Origin: a virus
DNA: 40,331 bases
IMG/VR virus record: IMGVR_UViG_3300032770_000051
Span: 1-40,331 of that record
Strand: one strand, 5' to 3'
The notes beneath the pieces were generated by a model that worked only from the letters and a program-made list of their open reading frames with translations, was not told where the DNA came from and did no database searches. A program made the position numbers and the translations under genes. Shown here in pieces: positions 1 through 7,172 of the stretch; the stretch's first letter is position 1, and each line of letters starts with the position of its first letter.

Positions 1-101
1 GCAGACATATCCACACCCAAGACACCAAGTACTGTAGCAAGAACCTGATATGTACTGGACTGGCCAAGCTCGTACAGAATTTTACTTATAAGAGCGTTCA
101 T
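1..101 (-). CDS. Probable holin or small membrane protein (partial, runs off the left edge)
   Basis: Only the first 33 codons are inside the window. The ATG at 101-99 is preceded by AAGGA with an 8-base spacer, a good ribosome site. The visible residues start MNALISKILYELGQSST and continue into a hydrophobic stretch (VLATVLGVLGV). A short amphipathic start, a G-x-S-S-T pattern and then a membrane segment is how many short phage holins and holin-like proteins begin. Its place after the fibre genes, beside other small membrane proteins, fits a lysis region. The rest of the gene is needed to decide, so the function is inferred from the start only. Confidence 0.5.
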   Translation of the reverse strand, partial: MNALISKILYELGQSSTYQVLATVLGVLGVDMS

Positions 102-112
102 AATTTTAATCC

Positions 113-406
113 TTAAAGTTTGGCGGCGAAAGCATCCTTCAGATGCTCAAGCTCAAGCCCAAGGTCTGTAGCGACCTTGTGAAGTTCATTGCGAACATGG
201 TCGAGAAGAGATTCCGGTACAGAATTGTCAGGAGTTGGTTCAGAATCAGGCGCAGAATCAGAATCAGCCACTGGTTCATCAACTACCGGCGCAACTTCTT
301 CTGCAACAGGTACTTCTTCTGCTTCCGGCGCAGCCGGAGCAACTTCGGCCACTTCTTCGGCAGCCAGTGCAACTTCTTCCTCAGCGGGTTTGTTTTCATC
401 ATCCAT
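113..406 (-). CDS. Acidic low-complexity small protein
   Basis: A 97-residue protein. Residues 1-60 are almost entirely Glu, Ala, Val, Pro and Asp (repeated EEVAPV/EEVPVAEE-type units). The last 35 residues look like an amphipathic helix (SLLDHVRNELHKV...LEHLKDAF). The ATG has a purine-rich ribosome site and lies 12 bases after the stop of the preceding membrane-protein gene, so it is probably in the same operon. I recognise no family. The composition suggests a disordered tail with a helical oligomerisation or binding end. The reading frame is preferred over the plus-strand ORF opposite because all surrounding genes are on the minus strand and start with proper ribosome sites. Confidence 0.6.
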   Translation of the reverse strand: MDDENKPAEEEVALAAEEVAEVAPAAPEAEEVPVAEEVAPVVDEPVADSDSAPDSEPTPDNSVPESLLDHVRNELHKVATDLGLELEHLKDAFAAKL

Positions 407-417
407 GATAGTTTCCT

Positions 418-993
418 TTACGAATTAAATACACAGAGTAAACCTGCACCTACAAGCATACCCACAAAGATTTCGCCCCACGAAGCACCTTGAGCAAAGC
501 GTGGAATAGTTGGGAAAGGAACAAACCGGGCGATGATGTATGGAAGCCAGAATAAACTTCCAACAACTAAAAGCCTCAACGACGGTATTCCAAACCAAAA
601 GGCAAGTGCAAATGTTGCTGGAAACATCGCAACTGCTCCAGCTTCACCCATACCGATAGAGTCATACAGCACTGTGCCCATTTTTAAACCAAGCAGATTT
701 GGAAGTTTACGCATCCAAAAGCCTGGTTTTTCTGTTTCTAAACTGCCTCCTACGCCCATCATCTGAAATTCTTCCCAGCCTGTGAGCATTAATCCAACAG
801 TCAAAGCTACCCACAAAGACAGGATTATCAGATAGTGGTGATTTAAGTACAAAAGCGGTGCTACGATCATCGCACAAGCAATCGCTCTCATACCATTAGT
901 TCCAGGATCAATTCCTGTAATCGTTGTAAAGGCTCCGCCCCGAAACCTCCACCAAATTGCACACCAAACAATATAAGCTGCCAGAAAAGTCAT
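418..993 (-). CDS. Polytopic membrane protein of unknown function
   Basis: A 191-residue protein with about five to six hydrophobic segments (roughly residues 1-17, 36-52, 54-72, 118-136, 139-158 and 172-190). The longer reading upstream of 993 is rejected: the ATG at 993 overlaps the stop of the previous gene as ATGA, the common coupling signal here. Between the second pair of segments is a soluble loop with GGSLETEKPGFWMRKLP. I do not recognise the family. An integral membrane protein of this size beside a holin-like gene could belong to lysis or superinfection exclusion, but nothing in the sequence proves either. Confidence 0.65.
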   Translation of the reverse strand: MTFLAAYIVWCAIWWRFRGGAFTTITGIDPGTNGMRAIACAMIVAPLLYLNHHYLIILSLWVALTVGLMLTGWEEFQMMGVGGSLETEKPGFWMRKLPNLLGLKMGTVLYDSIGMGEAGAVAMFPATFALAFWFGIPSLRLLVVGSLFWLPYIIARFVPFPTIPRFAQGASWGEIFVGMLVGAGLLCVFNS

Positions 994-1301
994 AGCAAGT
1001 TTCCTACTAAAAAGACAATCCCAAACAGAGCAAGAAAGTGTAAGAGTGCTACGCAAAGCAAAGCCGCCCCAGCACGAATTAGTGCAATTTTCGGTGTGGC
1101 TTGTCTTGTTCTTGTCTGTGTGCAATGTCCTGGTTGAACGATAATGTCCAATAACTTGCAGACTATGCAACCCCACTGTTCGCCTTTGTCTCTTGATACC
1201 GCAGAATTGTAGCTAATCGTTTGACCTAGTCTCGGATGCGGTAAATAGACATTATTCAAAAATGTATCATAGGCTTCCATTATTCTCTGTATTCTATTCA
1301 T
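990..1301 (-). CDS. Small membrane-anchored protein near the lysis region
   Basis: A 103-residue protein with a soluble N-terminal part and one C-terminal membrane segment (about residues 73-102). The soluble part has the spaced pattern P-x-x-x-x-x-TIS..., a Trp, LLD-x-I and a GHC at about residues 58-60. From memory this resembles short phage proteins, often encoded near lysis genes, that end in a Gly-His-Cys motif, here extended by a membrane anchor. The start ATG at 1301 has AGGAG about 10 bases upstream, and the stop overlaps the next start (ATGA). The function is unknown, and a role in lysis is only suggested by position and topology. Confidence 0.55.
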   Translation of the reverse strand: MNRIQRIMEAYDTFLNNVYLPHPRLGQTISYNSAVSRDKGEQWGCIVCKLLDIIVQPGHCTQTRTRQATPKIALIRAGAALLCVALLHFLALFGIVFLVGNLL

Positions 1302-1340
1302 AGCACCGTGACTCCTAAGCCAGGTACAGAAGTAGAATTA

Positions 1341-1502
1341 CTACAAATTAAATACGTCGATAGTTACCACTACTGCCATTGGCCAGAACCATCCGAAGGG
1401 CCAAGATGGCATAAGCAAAGGAAAAGCAATTTTGGTAGACTTTGCAGTTTCTGCTGGTTCGTGTGACGTTTTCCAACTCTGTAGATTTATGACCGTGCCC
1501 AT
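1341..1502 (-). CDS. Short ORF, 53 residues, Trp/Pro-rich hydrophobic end
   Basis: This ORF starts with ATG at 1502-1500 and has a strong ribosome site (AGGAG, 6-base spacer). It fills most of the 234-base gap between two longer genes and is in the transcription direction of the operon. The first 24 residues are polar. The rest is hydrophobic and rich in Trp, Pro and Phe (PLLMPSWPFGWFWPMAVVV), which could be one membrane segment. No family is recognised. The strong ribosome site and perfect fit in the gap are the main arguments that it is real. Confidence 0.5.
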   Translation of the reverse strand: MGTVINLQSWKTSHEPAETAKSTKIAFPLLMPSWPFGWFWPMAVVVTIDVFNL

Positions 1503-1535
1503 TGGAATCTCCTATGAAGGCTTTATCCCGATCTT

Positions 1536-1985
1536 TTAGTTATGTAGAAGAACAGACTTCGTAATCTTAATTGCTTCGTCCAAGCTTTGAGTGCGAAAAC
1601 TAATCGCTTCGCGTATCATTGGCTGGTCATGAACGTTCATTGAATCTTCAATCGCCATAACCAGCGGTTTGCGATACGCATAAGCCCAGGCAATTTCCAT
1701 AATCGTTCCTGCGCTCAATCTCACCGCGCCCAGAAGATTACACAAAATCAAATCTGCACTCTGGCAGTCGAAATGATTTCTGGTATTAATTCCTCGATCT
1801 GTGGACAAAGGATTGAAACTATAGGATTGATTAAGTTTTCCCTGTGCTTTAAGGAAATTGGCCTGCCTCAAGGGCGAATAGGCATTGATTTCTGGAGCCA
1901 ATTGCTCGACAGCAAAATCACGCCATGCAACTGCTTCATTGAAACTAAGACCACTAATCGGTCCCGAAAGAAATACCTTGAACAT
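1536..1985 (-). CDS. Nucleoside 2-deoxyribosyltransferase-like protein
   Basis: A 149-residue protein, normal length for this fold. It opens with FLSGPISG, the phosphate/nucleoside-binding loop of nucleoside deoxyribosyltransferase and DUF4406 proteins. It then has DRGINTRNHFDCQSADLILCN (Asp at about 73 and 78) and SAGTIMEIAWAYA with Glu97, the position of the family's nucleophile. These enzymes exchange or hydrolyse the base of deoxynucleosides or deoxynucleotides. Its ATG lies 32 bases inside the preceding DUF5664-like gene, so the two are translated together. Together they suggest control of the deoxynucleotide pool or supply of an unusual base. Substrate and reaction (transfer or hydrolysis) cannot be read from the sequence. 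Confidence 0.75.
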   Translation of the reverse strand: MFKVFLSGPISGLSFNEAVAWRDFAVEQLAPEINAYSPLRQANFLKAQGKLNQSYSFNPLSTDRGINTRNHFDCQSADLILCNLLGAVRLSAGTIMEIAWAYAYRKPLVMAIEDSMNVHDQPMIREAISFRTQSLDEAIKITKSVLLHN

Positions 1986-2451
1986 CCTGATCTACATCCT
2001 TTATTGTGTAGTGCTTGGGGTTTTTGTCTGCGTGCATTTCTTTTAATCTCTTAACGTGAGGCGTTAATTTTGCTACCAATTCTGCATAGCCACCTGCAAA
2101 TTGTCGATCATCAATTAATTTTCCAGCCGCTCTTGCATCAACAATTATCGCAAGGCAAGAAAGTGCATGACCTAAATGCGAAATACCTGAATCTGAAGCC
2201 GATTCTTCGCCTTCTAGCCAGGCATTTAAATGTCTCTTACAAGCATCAACATAAATCGAGGCCCTGATACTTGTCTTTCTGTAATTGCTTCGCCCATACT
2301 TCAAACAGCCATCCAACATTCCCAGGCAACCTTCGATGGTTGCAGTTTCAGGCCATAAATGAAGAGGAAGTTTATCCGAACCAACTATATCTTTTGGATT
2401 AATTACGGGTTTGGTTTTTGGTATGTCGCTTAATTTCCTGGTTGGGTTCAT
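1954..2451 (-). CDS. DUF5664-type (dATP/dGTP diphosphohydrolase-like) protein
   Basis: A 165-residue protein that matches the DUF5664 pattern as I know it: NPKDIVGSDKLPL near residue 18, KYGRSNYR at 51-58, an Ala/His-rich helix with RHLNAWLEGEE at 73-83, then SDSGISHLGHALSCLAIIVDA at 86-106, and DDRQF at 114-118. The family is related to MazG-like all-alpha NTP pyrophosphatases. Some members (MazZ of 2-aminoadenine phages) convert dGTP or dATP to the monophosphate. The Glu/Asp/His cluster expected to bind metal is present (E82, E83, D87, H92, H95). The start ATG overlaps the stop of a 21-residue micro-ORF (ATGA). It is coupled to the deoxyribosyltransferase-like gene that follows. Confidence 0.7.
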   Translation of the reverse strand: MNPTRKLSDIPKTKPVINPKDIVGSDKLPLHLWPETATIEGCLGMLDGCLKYGRSNYRKTSIRASIYVDACKRHLNAWLEGEESASDSGISHLGHALSCLAIIVDARAAGKLIDDRQFAGGYAELVAKLTPHVKRLKEMHADKNPKHYTIKDVDQDVQGISFGTD

Positions 2452-2513
2452 TCATTAAACTCCTTTAACTTTTCCTTAGCAGACTTTTCCTTTTTTGTCA
2501 AGCCTTTAGTCAT
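2448..2513 (-). CDS. Micro-ORF, 21 residues, Lys/Glu-rich helix
   Basis: This tiny ORF exactly bridges two genes. Its ATG (2513-2511) overlaps the end of the upstream 70-residue gene (ATGACTAA), and its TGA overlaps the ATG of the DUF5664-like gene (ATGA). An AAGG lies 7 bases before its ATG. The product begins MTKGLTKKEKSAK and is almost all Lys, Glu, Ala and Leu, so it should form a charged helix. It may be a real micro-protein, or simply a means to carry ribosomes across the gap so the next gene is translated by coupling. Confidence 0.5.
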   Translation of the reverse strand: MTKGLTKKEKSAKEKLKEFNE

Positions 2514-2718
2514 TCCTGAACCTTACCACCCCTGGCGGAAGATCATCTAAAGGCTTTGTACTACTCTCAATTATATGTAACAACTTCTGTGCATCTTTTA
2601 TACATCTGATGGTAGAAATCATCAGAGACAACGAGGGATTTACCCCTGAAATCATAACAGCCTGCCACCGATCTTCGAGATTTTTTAATTCTCCAAGTAA
2701 AGGTCTGGGCTCAATCAT
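2506..2718 (-). CDS. Small protein of unknown function
   Basis: A 70-residue, probably helical, soluble protein starting MIEPRPLLGELKNLEDRW and ending DLPPGVVRFRND. The ATG sits two bases after the stop of the XhlA-like gene, so translation is probably continuous. No family is recognised. It might be a cytosolic partner of the small membrane protein in front of it, but that is inferred from adjacency only. Confidence 0.55.
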   Translation of the reverse strand: MIEPRPLLGELKNLEDRWQAVMISGVNPSLSLMISTIRCIKDAQKLLHIIESSTKPLDDLPPGVVRFRND

Positions 2719-2720
2719 GG

Positions 2721-2951
2721 CTACGGACCAGATTTGTGAAAGAAGTTAAAGGAACTTAGTGTTTCCAGTACTGTAGCTATAATTAGAATTAAGGCCCCTA
2801 ACTTCATCAATGCCCACAATGCGCCCCTGCCAATAGAGGCAACATCGCGGAGTTTGTTTACTTCGGTTTTTAGCTCTAAAACTGCCGTTTGCAAGTCTTT
2901 AACTGCTTGCTCAAGGAGGATTAAGCGATTGTCGTTTGATAGCTCGCCCAT
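2721..2951 (-). CDS. XhlA-like small membrane protein (coiled coil plus one membrane segment)
   Basis: A 76-residue protein. Residues 5-42 form a heptad-like coiled coil (RLILLEQAVKDLQTAVLELKTEVNKL), followed by one membrane segment at about 46-66 (LWALMKLGALILIIATVL) and a short tail. This layout is that of haemolysin XhlA-type and related phage proteins, often found close to holin genes. The start is strongly supported by AAAGGAG with a 6-base spacer. It lies downstream of the fibre genes at the beginning of the probable lysis and accessory region. Confidence 0.65.
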   Translation of the reverse strand: MGELSNDNRLILLEQAVKDLQTAVLELKTEVNKLRDVASIGRGALWALMKLGALILIIATVLETLSSFNFFHKSGP

Positions 2952-2978
2952 TTTACTCTCCTTTTAACATGGTTTAGT

Positions 2979-3425
2979 TTACAAGTTTATCTTGGGTTCC
3001 TCTGGAAGAGGCTTAGTAACATCAGGTCGTTCCACTGCCAGTTCCGCCTTCAAAGCCCTGCGATATGTAACTACCGCCTGTGCCTCTGGACCATTAATCT
3101 CAAGCTCACCCATTAGCACAGCCTCGTGAACCAGATGCAAAAGATTCTGTGAAGAGCCTAGTTTATAGTGCAATTCTTTACGGTAATCCTCTACACTTTG
3201 CTGGTAAACCTCTTCTGGCGTATCTTCATGCTCATGAAATACATCATTTGTTACTGACCAAACAGACAGCTTGCCATTGATTCTTGCGTTCCACTGCTCT
3301 TCGGTCAGCTCCAGCAACAAATTTTTGTCCGGCAGAGTTGGATAATGTGCAAAGTCAGTGTCATAAAACTCAAACACTCTCTGTTCTTCTTTGATCTCAG
3401 GGTTATACTTTACATACTTCGGCAT
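2979..3425 (-). CDS. Tail-fibre-associated protein (possible fibre assembly chaperone)
   Basis: A 148-residue acidic soluble protein that follows the large tail fibre gene by one base, the usual place for a fibre assembly chaperone. It has an N-terminal segment with Tyr/Phe/Glu motifs (PKYVKYNPEIKEEQRVFEF), a Trp-rich part (QWNARINGKLSVW), a helical part and a Pro-rich end (KPLPEEPKINL). I do not see a clear match to the classical Tfa domain, so the role comes from position and general shape. The alternative is a structural protein of the fibre. Confidence 0.5.
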   Translation of the reverse strand: MPKYVKYNPEIKEEQRVFEFYDTDFAHYPTLPDKNLLLELTEEQWNARINGKLSVWSVTNDVFHEHEDTPEEVYQQSVEDYRKELHYKLGSSQNLLHLVHEAVLMGELEINGPEAQAVVTYRRALKAELAVERPDVTKPLPEEPKINL

Positions 3426-3426
3426 A

Positions 3427-5439
3427 TCAGTATCCTACCGCGATGAAGTTTTGTGTAATTCCGCCAGTTATCCAACCATTTGAACCATTCCAGGTTTGTG
3501 CATAACCTTGGTAATAAGTAGTATTCGAGCCTGAATTAGTAACGCCATGTACTGATGGTCCAAACTGAGGCCACCGGCCAGCAGCGTTGCCTTCAGTAAC
3601 GACTATATTTGTCAAAGCATTAGGGAACACTATTGGAAAATACGGATACGATGGATTGCCAACATTGTTTGTGCCCCATTGAATGATAAATCCATTTGGC
3701 ATACGGCAGTAGCCATTGGAAGAACCATTTAGAGCAAAATCGCTTAACGCAACTATGCGAGTAGCATCTCCAGAGCCATAAGCCCCGACAGAAATTCGTC
3801 CATAATAGCCTTGGATCAGACTTGGAGCAATAAAGTTACCGTTGTTGTAGAAATTAAAGCCTTGACTGCCAGAAACAAGCGACGTTACACCGCTGCCAGG
3901 ATTAGCTTGCAAATAATAGCCGCTAGCAAAACTTAAAAAAGGAGTTCCACTAATATTACCAGCATAAAATGCTCCACCAAAGCTATTGTACGCAAAATAA
4001 GTAGTACCTTGGCAAACAAGACTGGCATTAGCAGTGATCTGACCGTTGGCGCTAATGGTTCCGCTTACATTAAGATCTGTAAGAACTGAAAGAGTTCCAT
4101 TGACTGTCTGACTGCTACTTACTGTAAGAGCACCGCCTATGGTCGTACCCGCGCCAGTACCGTCGATAACTACTTGCCCGTTGCTTAAATTCCAATAAAA
4201 TGGGCGATAACTGTTCCAAGTTCCAGTCGGAGAACCGGATGCAGTCTGCATAAGATAGCAGGTGGCATTATCATTTCGCAGCATCACACCATAACTGGCA
4301 GCTACAGCACGGAATTGACCACCATTACCACCATTATCAATACCAGTAACGTTTACACCATTGCTAAATGTCGCCAGTCCAGTGCCAACAGTTGTGCCTG
4401 TTACTGACAGGTTGTTGTTTAAAGTCACTGCGCCTGTTACGCTCAAGGTACTGCTCAAAGTGGTTGCACCTTGTGCAGCAAAAGTACCTGTAACCGAGGT
4501 ATTATTACCAACGGTAAGAGTACCTGCAACTGTAGCACTACCGCCGATTGCAAAGCTGCCAGACGCACCCAGAGTTGAAGGATCGCCTGCAATAATTCGG
4601 AAATTAGTTCCATCCGGCTCAACTGCAATCCAGCCCTTAGCTACGACTGTAATTGAAGTTTGACCGCTGAAACTGCTGCCAACAAAAGTACCAGAACCTG
4701 CACTTACGGTAAAAGCATAACCGCTATAGCCACCGACAATAACCGGGCCGTTGTTGGAAGTGAGATAGCCCGAAGAAAAAGTAACAACAAGACTGGCTGC
4801 ATTGCAGTTGATATTTTTACCGCCATCACCTGCAACAACAGAATAATTTGAAGTGATTGTTACTGTACGATTACCGTAGCCTCTGGCCAAGAAGGCATTA
4901 GGACTAATTTCAATCAGTTGCCATTCCGTACCGTCGAAGATCAGAGTTGAATAACCACCAGCCGAAAGTTCACCACCAATCAGTGCCGTACCATTGGGAT
5001 AGGTAATGTTTTTATTACCAGTTCCCATCCAGTTCAGCGTCGAAGCGCCGGTACAAGTTGCAGCAACTTTAACCGAGATAGACAAACCAGCAATCGGTGC
5101 TGGAAAAGTCAAACTTCCAGGCGCAGCAATAACTAGTGCATTAGTCGTACCTGTATCTAAGAAGCTCGGAGCATTGAGCAATGATTGCCAAAACTGCGAC
5201 CAGTAGGTATTCAAAACCCCATTGTCTTGAATATTCTGGTTGATTATCCCGCCCATAAAGTTAGAAATCGCTGCGGCCACAAAGCTCGGCTGGCGCACAG
5301 CCTTATTTACTTGAGTCGATTGGGCAATACCAGTCACAAAGCCATTAACAACAACTGTATCAGAAACCCAAGCCGACTGAGATTCAACACCGGCCCCGGC
5401 ACCAGTAGCAAAAGGAAGGAAATCAATTGTTACAGTCAT
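3427..5439 (-). CDS. Tail fibre protein, receptor-binding
   Basis: A 670-residue fibre. Residues 1-178 are an attachment module (starts MTVTIDFLPFATG) that is clearly duplicated in the 177-residue gene at 5806-6339. Residues about 110-150 contain the DTGTTNA...TGASTLNWMG module common in phage fibres. The middle (about 290-500) is made of repeated beta-strand units such as GTLTVGNNTSVTG and TLSSTLSVTGAVTL, typical of a trimeric shaft. The end (about 570-670) looks like the gp53-like fibre tip: MPNGFIIQWGTN..., FPIVFPNAL and a final IAVGY. The tip should contact the host surface. The ATG follows the previous stop by 12 bases with AGAG upstream. Confidence 0.85.
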   Translation of the reverse strand: MTVTIDFLPFATGAGAGVESQSAWVSDTVVVNGFVTGIAQSTQVNKAVRQPSFVAAAISNFMGGIINQNIQDNGVLNTYWSQFWQSLLNAPSFLDTGTTNALVIAAPGSLTFPAPIAGLSISVKVAATCTGASTLNWMGTGNKNITYPNGTALIGGELSAGGYSTLIFDGTEWQLIEISPNAFLARGYGNRTVTITSNYSVVAGDGGKNINCNAASLVVTFSSGYLTSNNGPVIVGGYSGYAFTVSAGSGTFVGSSFSGQTSITVVAKGWIAVEPDGTNFRIIAGDPSTLGASGSFAIGGSATVAGTLTVGNNTSVTGTFAAQGATTLSSTLSVTGAVTLNNNLSVTGTTVGTGLATFSNGVNVTGIDNGGNGGQFRAVAASYGVMLRNDNATCYLMQTASGSPTGTWNSYRPFYWNLSNGQVVIDGTGAGTTIGGALTVSSSQTVNGTLSVLTDLNVSGTISANGQITANASLVCQGTTYFAYNSFGGAFYAGNISGTPFLSFASGYYLQANPGSGVTSLVSGSQGFNFYNNGNFIAPSLIQGYYGRISVGAYGSGDATRIVALSDFALNGSSNGYCRMPNGFIIQWGTNNVGNPSYPYFPIVFPNALTNIVVTEGNAAGRWPQFGPSVHGVTNSGSNTTYYQGYAQTWNGSNGWITGGITQNFIAVGY

Positions 5440-5451
5440 TTATTTTCTCTC

Positions 5452-5793
5452 TTAGCTTGTTACTGCCACGCCGGACCAAATTGCGCACCAAGTATGAACT
5501 GAAGAAATGTTCTTCACAAATACGGGAGTTCCTGTTCCAGAACCACCACCTTCACCTGTATTTCGCCCATTTGATGCAAATGCAAAAGTACCCAAATTAT
5601 AGCCACTTGCCGCAGGAAGACTTGCTACAGCATAAGAGCCAATATTTCCACAAGCCGCCTGTTGCATGCTGACCGAAGACGTTGTTCCGCCAGCCGGAGT
5701 GACTGTTCCTGTCGAAAGATTCCCGACACCAATCAACTGGCTTCCCGTGACAATAATAGAAATATTGTCAATAGATATTGTATTACCTGACAT
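5452..5793 (-). CDS. Small tail-fibre-region protein with Gly-rich motif
   Basis: A 113-residue beta-rich protein located between two fibre genes that share a module. Its second half has SLPAASGYNLGTFAFASNGR, then GEGGGSGTGTPVF, and a C-terminal W...SGVAVTS. From memory this SNGR...GEG-x-GTG pattern occurs in short phage proteins near fibre genes, often as a domain that ends or caps fibres. There are two cysteines, at about 48 and 102. A role as a structural accessory of the fibre is likely; the exact role is unknown. Confidence 0.6.
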   Translation of the reverse strand: MSGNTISIDNISIIVTGSQLIGVGNLSTGTVTPAGGTTSSVSMQQAACGNIGSYAVASLPAASGYNLGTFAFASNGRNTGEGGGSGTGTPVFVKNISSVHTWCAIWSGVAVTS

Positions 5794-5805
5794 AAGTTCT
5801 ACCTA

Positions 5806-6339
5806 TTATGCAATGTACTGCCATTGAGTGCCGTCAAAGGCAAAGTTGTAGATGCCGCCTGAAAGCAATGTACTCGCGCTAAGTGCAGCAATTGCTTGCG
5901 TTTTTACCGCCACCGCGCCATTGCCCATCCAATTTAATGTCGTCGCGCCGGTATTAGTCGCGGCCATTTTCACTGAAATACACAGCCCTGCAGTTGGCGC
6001 ACCAAAACTCAAACCCGACGGCGTTGCAATAACAATTGTATTCGCCGAACCTGAATCCGCAAAATACCTTGACGTAATAGACGTCAACCAAAGCTGTTCC
6101 ACAAGCGTAGCTACACTGCCATTGTCCAGAACAGAGACATTCAATACATCTGACACCCAATTAGCTTCCGCAGCAGCCATTACAGATGCTTGGCGAATCG
6201 CCTTATTCATCTGCATCGAGAGCGTAATTCCCGATTGAAACCCGTTTGTCACAACTGCATCACTAACCCATGCAGTCTGAGTTTCGACGTTTGCTCCGCC
6301 GCCAATGGCAAAAGGCAAAAAATCTACGGTATTCGTCAT
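5806..6339 (-). CDS. Short fibre protein, paralogue of the long fibre's N-terminal module
   Basis: A 177-residue protein that aligns along its whole length to residues 1-178 of the 670-residue fibre, with roughly half the residues identical (shared DFLPFA-G-GA-VE-Q-AWVSD at the start, NKA-RQ at 45-49, SVKMAAT-TGATTLNWMG at about 122-138, and FDGTQWQYI at the end). It carries only the attachment module and no shaft or tip. It may act as a connector between baseplate and fibres, or be a fibre whose distal part was lost. A duplication followed by divergence is the simplest explanation. Confidence 0.75.
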   Translation of the reverse strand: MTNTVDFLPFAIGGGANVETQTAWVSDAVVTNGFQSGITLSMQMNKAIRQASVMAAAEANWVSDVLNVSVLDNGSVATLVEQLWLTSITSRYFADSGSANTIVIATPSGLSFGAPTAGLCISVKMAATNTGATTLNWMGNGAVAVKTQAIAALSASTLLSGGIYNFAFDGTQWQYIA

Positions 6340-6350
6340 TTATCTATCCT

Positions 6351-7172
6351 TTAAGCTGTAGCAGCAAGAGTTACCCAAGCACCTACATCTAATCCTGAAA
6401 CAGTCGTATTTTCTGCATCCAAACCAAAAAGTGGCGTTCCACCTGGAATACCTCCAGGATAAATTGACGGAACCGTCAAATACACAGTTACACCTGCAGG
6501 ATACAATCCAATTTCGCCACTTTCAAACAGTGCTAAAATAATCGCACTCGGCTGTTGTCCCGTAAGCACAAACATCATCTGCATATTGCCCATATCTTGA
6601 ATGGCAATATTTGACAAATCCCCAAAAATCGTCGCTTCAACATTATAAACTACACCGCCGATTGTCGCAGTGATGTAATTAATGCCACCACCTGATGCTG
6701 GCGCTGTGAGAATACCCATCTCAGTGCCAAAGATCGTATTCCAAGCAGTGTACGCATCCTGAACTGTGCCAGTCCAGCTATTCGCAATAGCCTTCGCTTC
6801 AAGAAGTAGTCGATAGGTTCCATCATCCAAACTGACAATACCCGTAACTGGTTCACCAGTAGTAAACCAAACAGCCTGATTAAAACCTAAACCCGATGTA
6901 TTGAAGCTAAAATACGAATCAATAGCCTCAGCCAGTATTCTCGATCCACCAATCCACAAACCTGTCGTGGTTAAATTCGCACCTACGGCAACAAACAGAT
7001 CATAATTGGTTGGAAAACTCTGAGTTACTGCACTAATATCAGCAAATGGTTGAACACAAGCAGCAATTGTTGCCAAGAAATTCGGAGAATTTTGATACTC
7101 CGAAGTGACAAGATTGGTATAAAGTGATATTGGCGCAGGAATTGTCGCATTTAATGAAATAGAACCACTCAT
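6351..7172 (-). CDS. Baseplate/fibre-attachment protein, DUF2612-like
   Basis: A 273-residue protein directly after baseplate J and before the fibres, where DUF2612 proteins are found in related myophages. Visible family-like features are the N-terminal region with YTNLVTSEYQNSPNFLATI, the central helix-strand region LDDGTYRLLLEAKAIANSWTGT followed by AYTAWNTIFG, and the C-terminal PAGV...FGLDAENTTVSGLDVG. The start at 7172 is chosen over a longer reading because its ATG overlaps the stop of baseplate J (ATGA). It probably links the wedge to the fibres. Confidence 0.75.
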   Translation of the reverse strand: MSGSISLNATIPAPISLYTNLVTSEYQNSPNFLATIAACVQPFADISAVTQSFPTNYDLFVAVGANLTTTGLWIGGSRILAEAIDSYFSFNTSGLGFNQAVWFTTGEPVTGIVSLDDGTYRLLLEAKAIANSWTGTVQDAYTAWNTIFGTEMGILTAPASGGGINYITATIGGVVYNVEATIFGDLSNIAIQDMGNMQMMFVLTGQQPSAIILALFESGEIGLYPAGVTVYLTVPSIYPGGIPGGTPLFGLDAENTTVSGLDVGAWVTLAATA

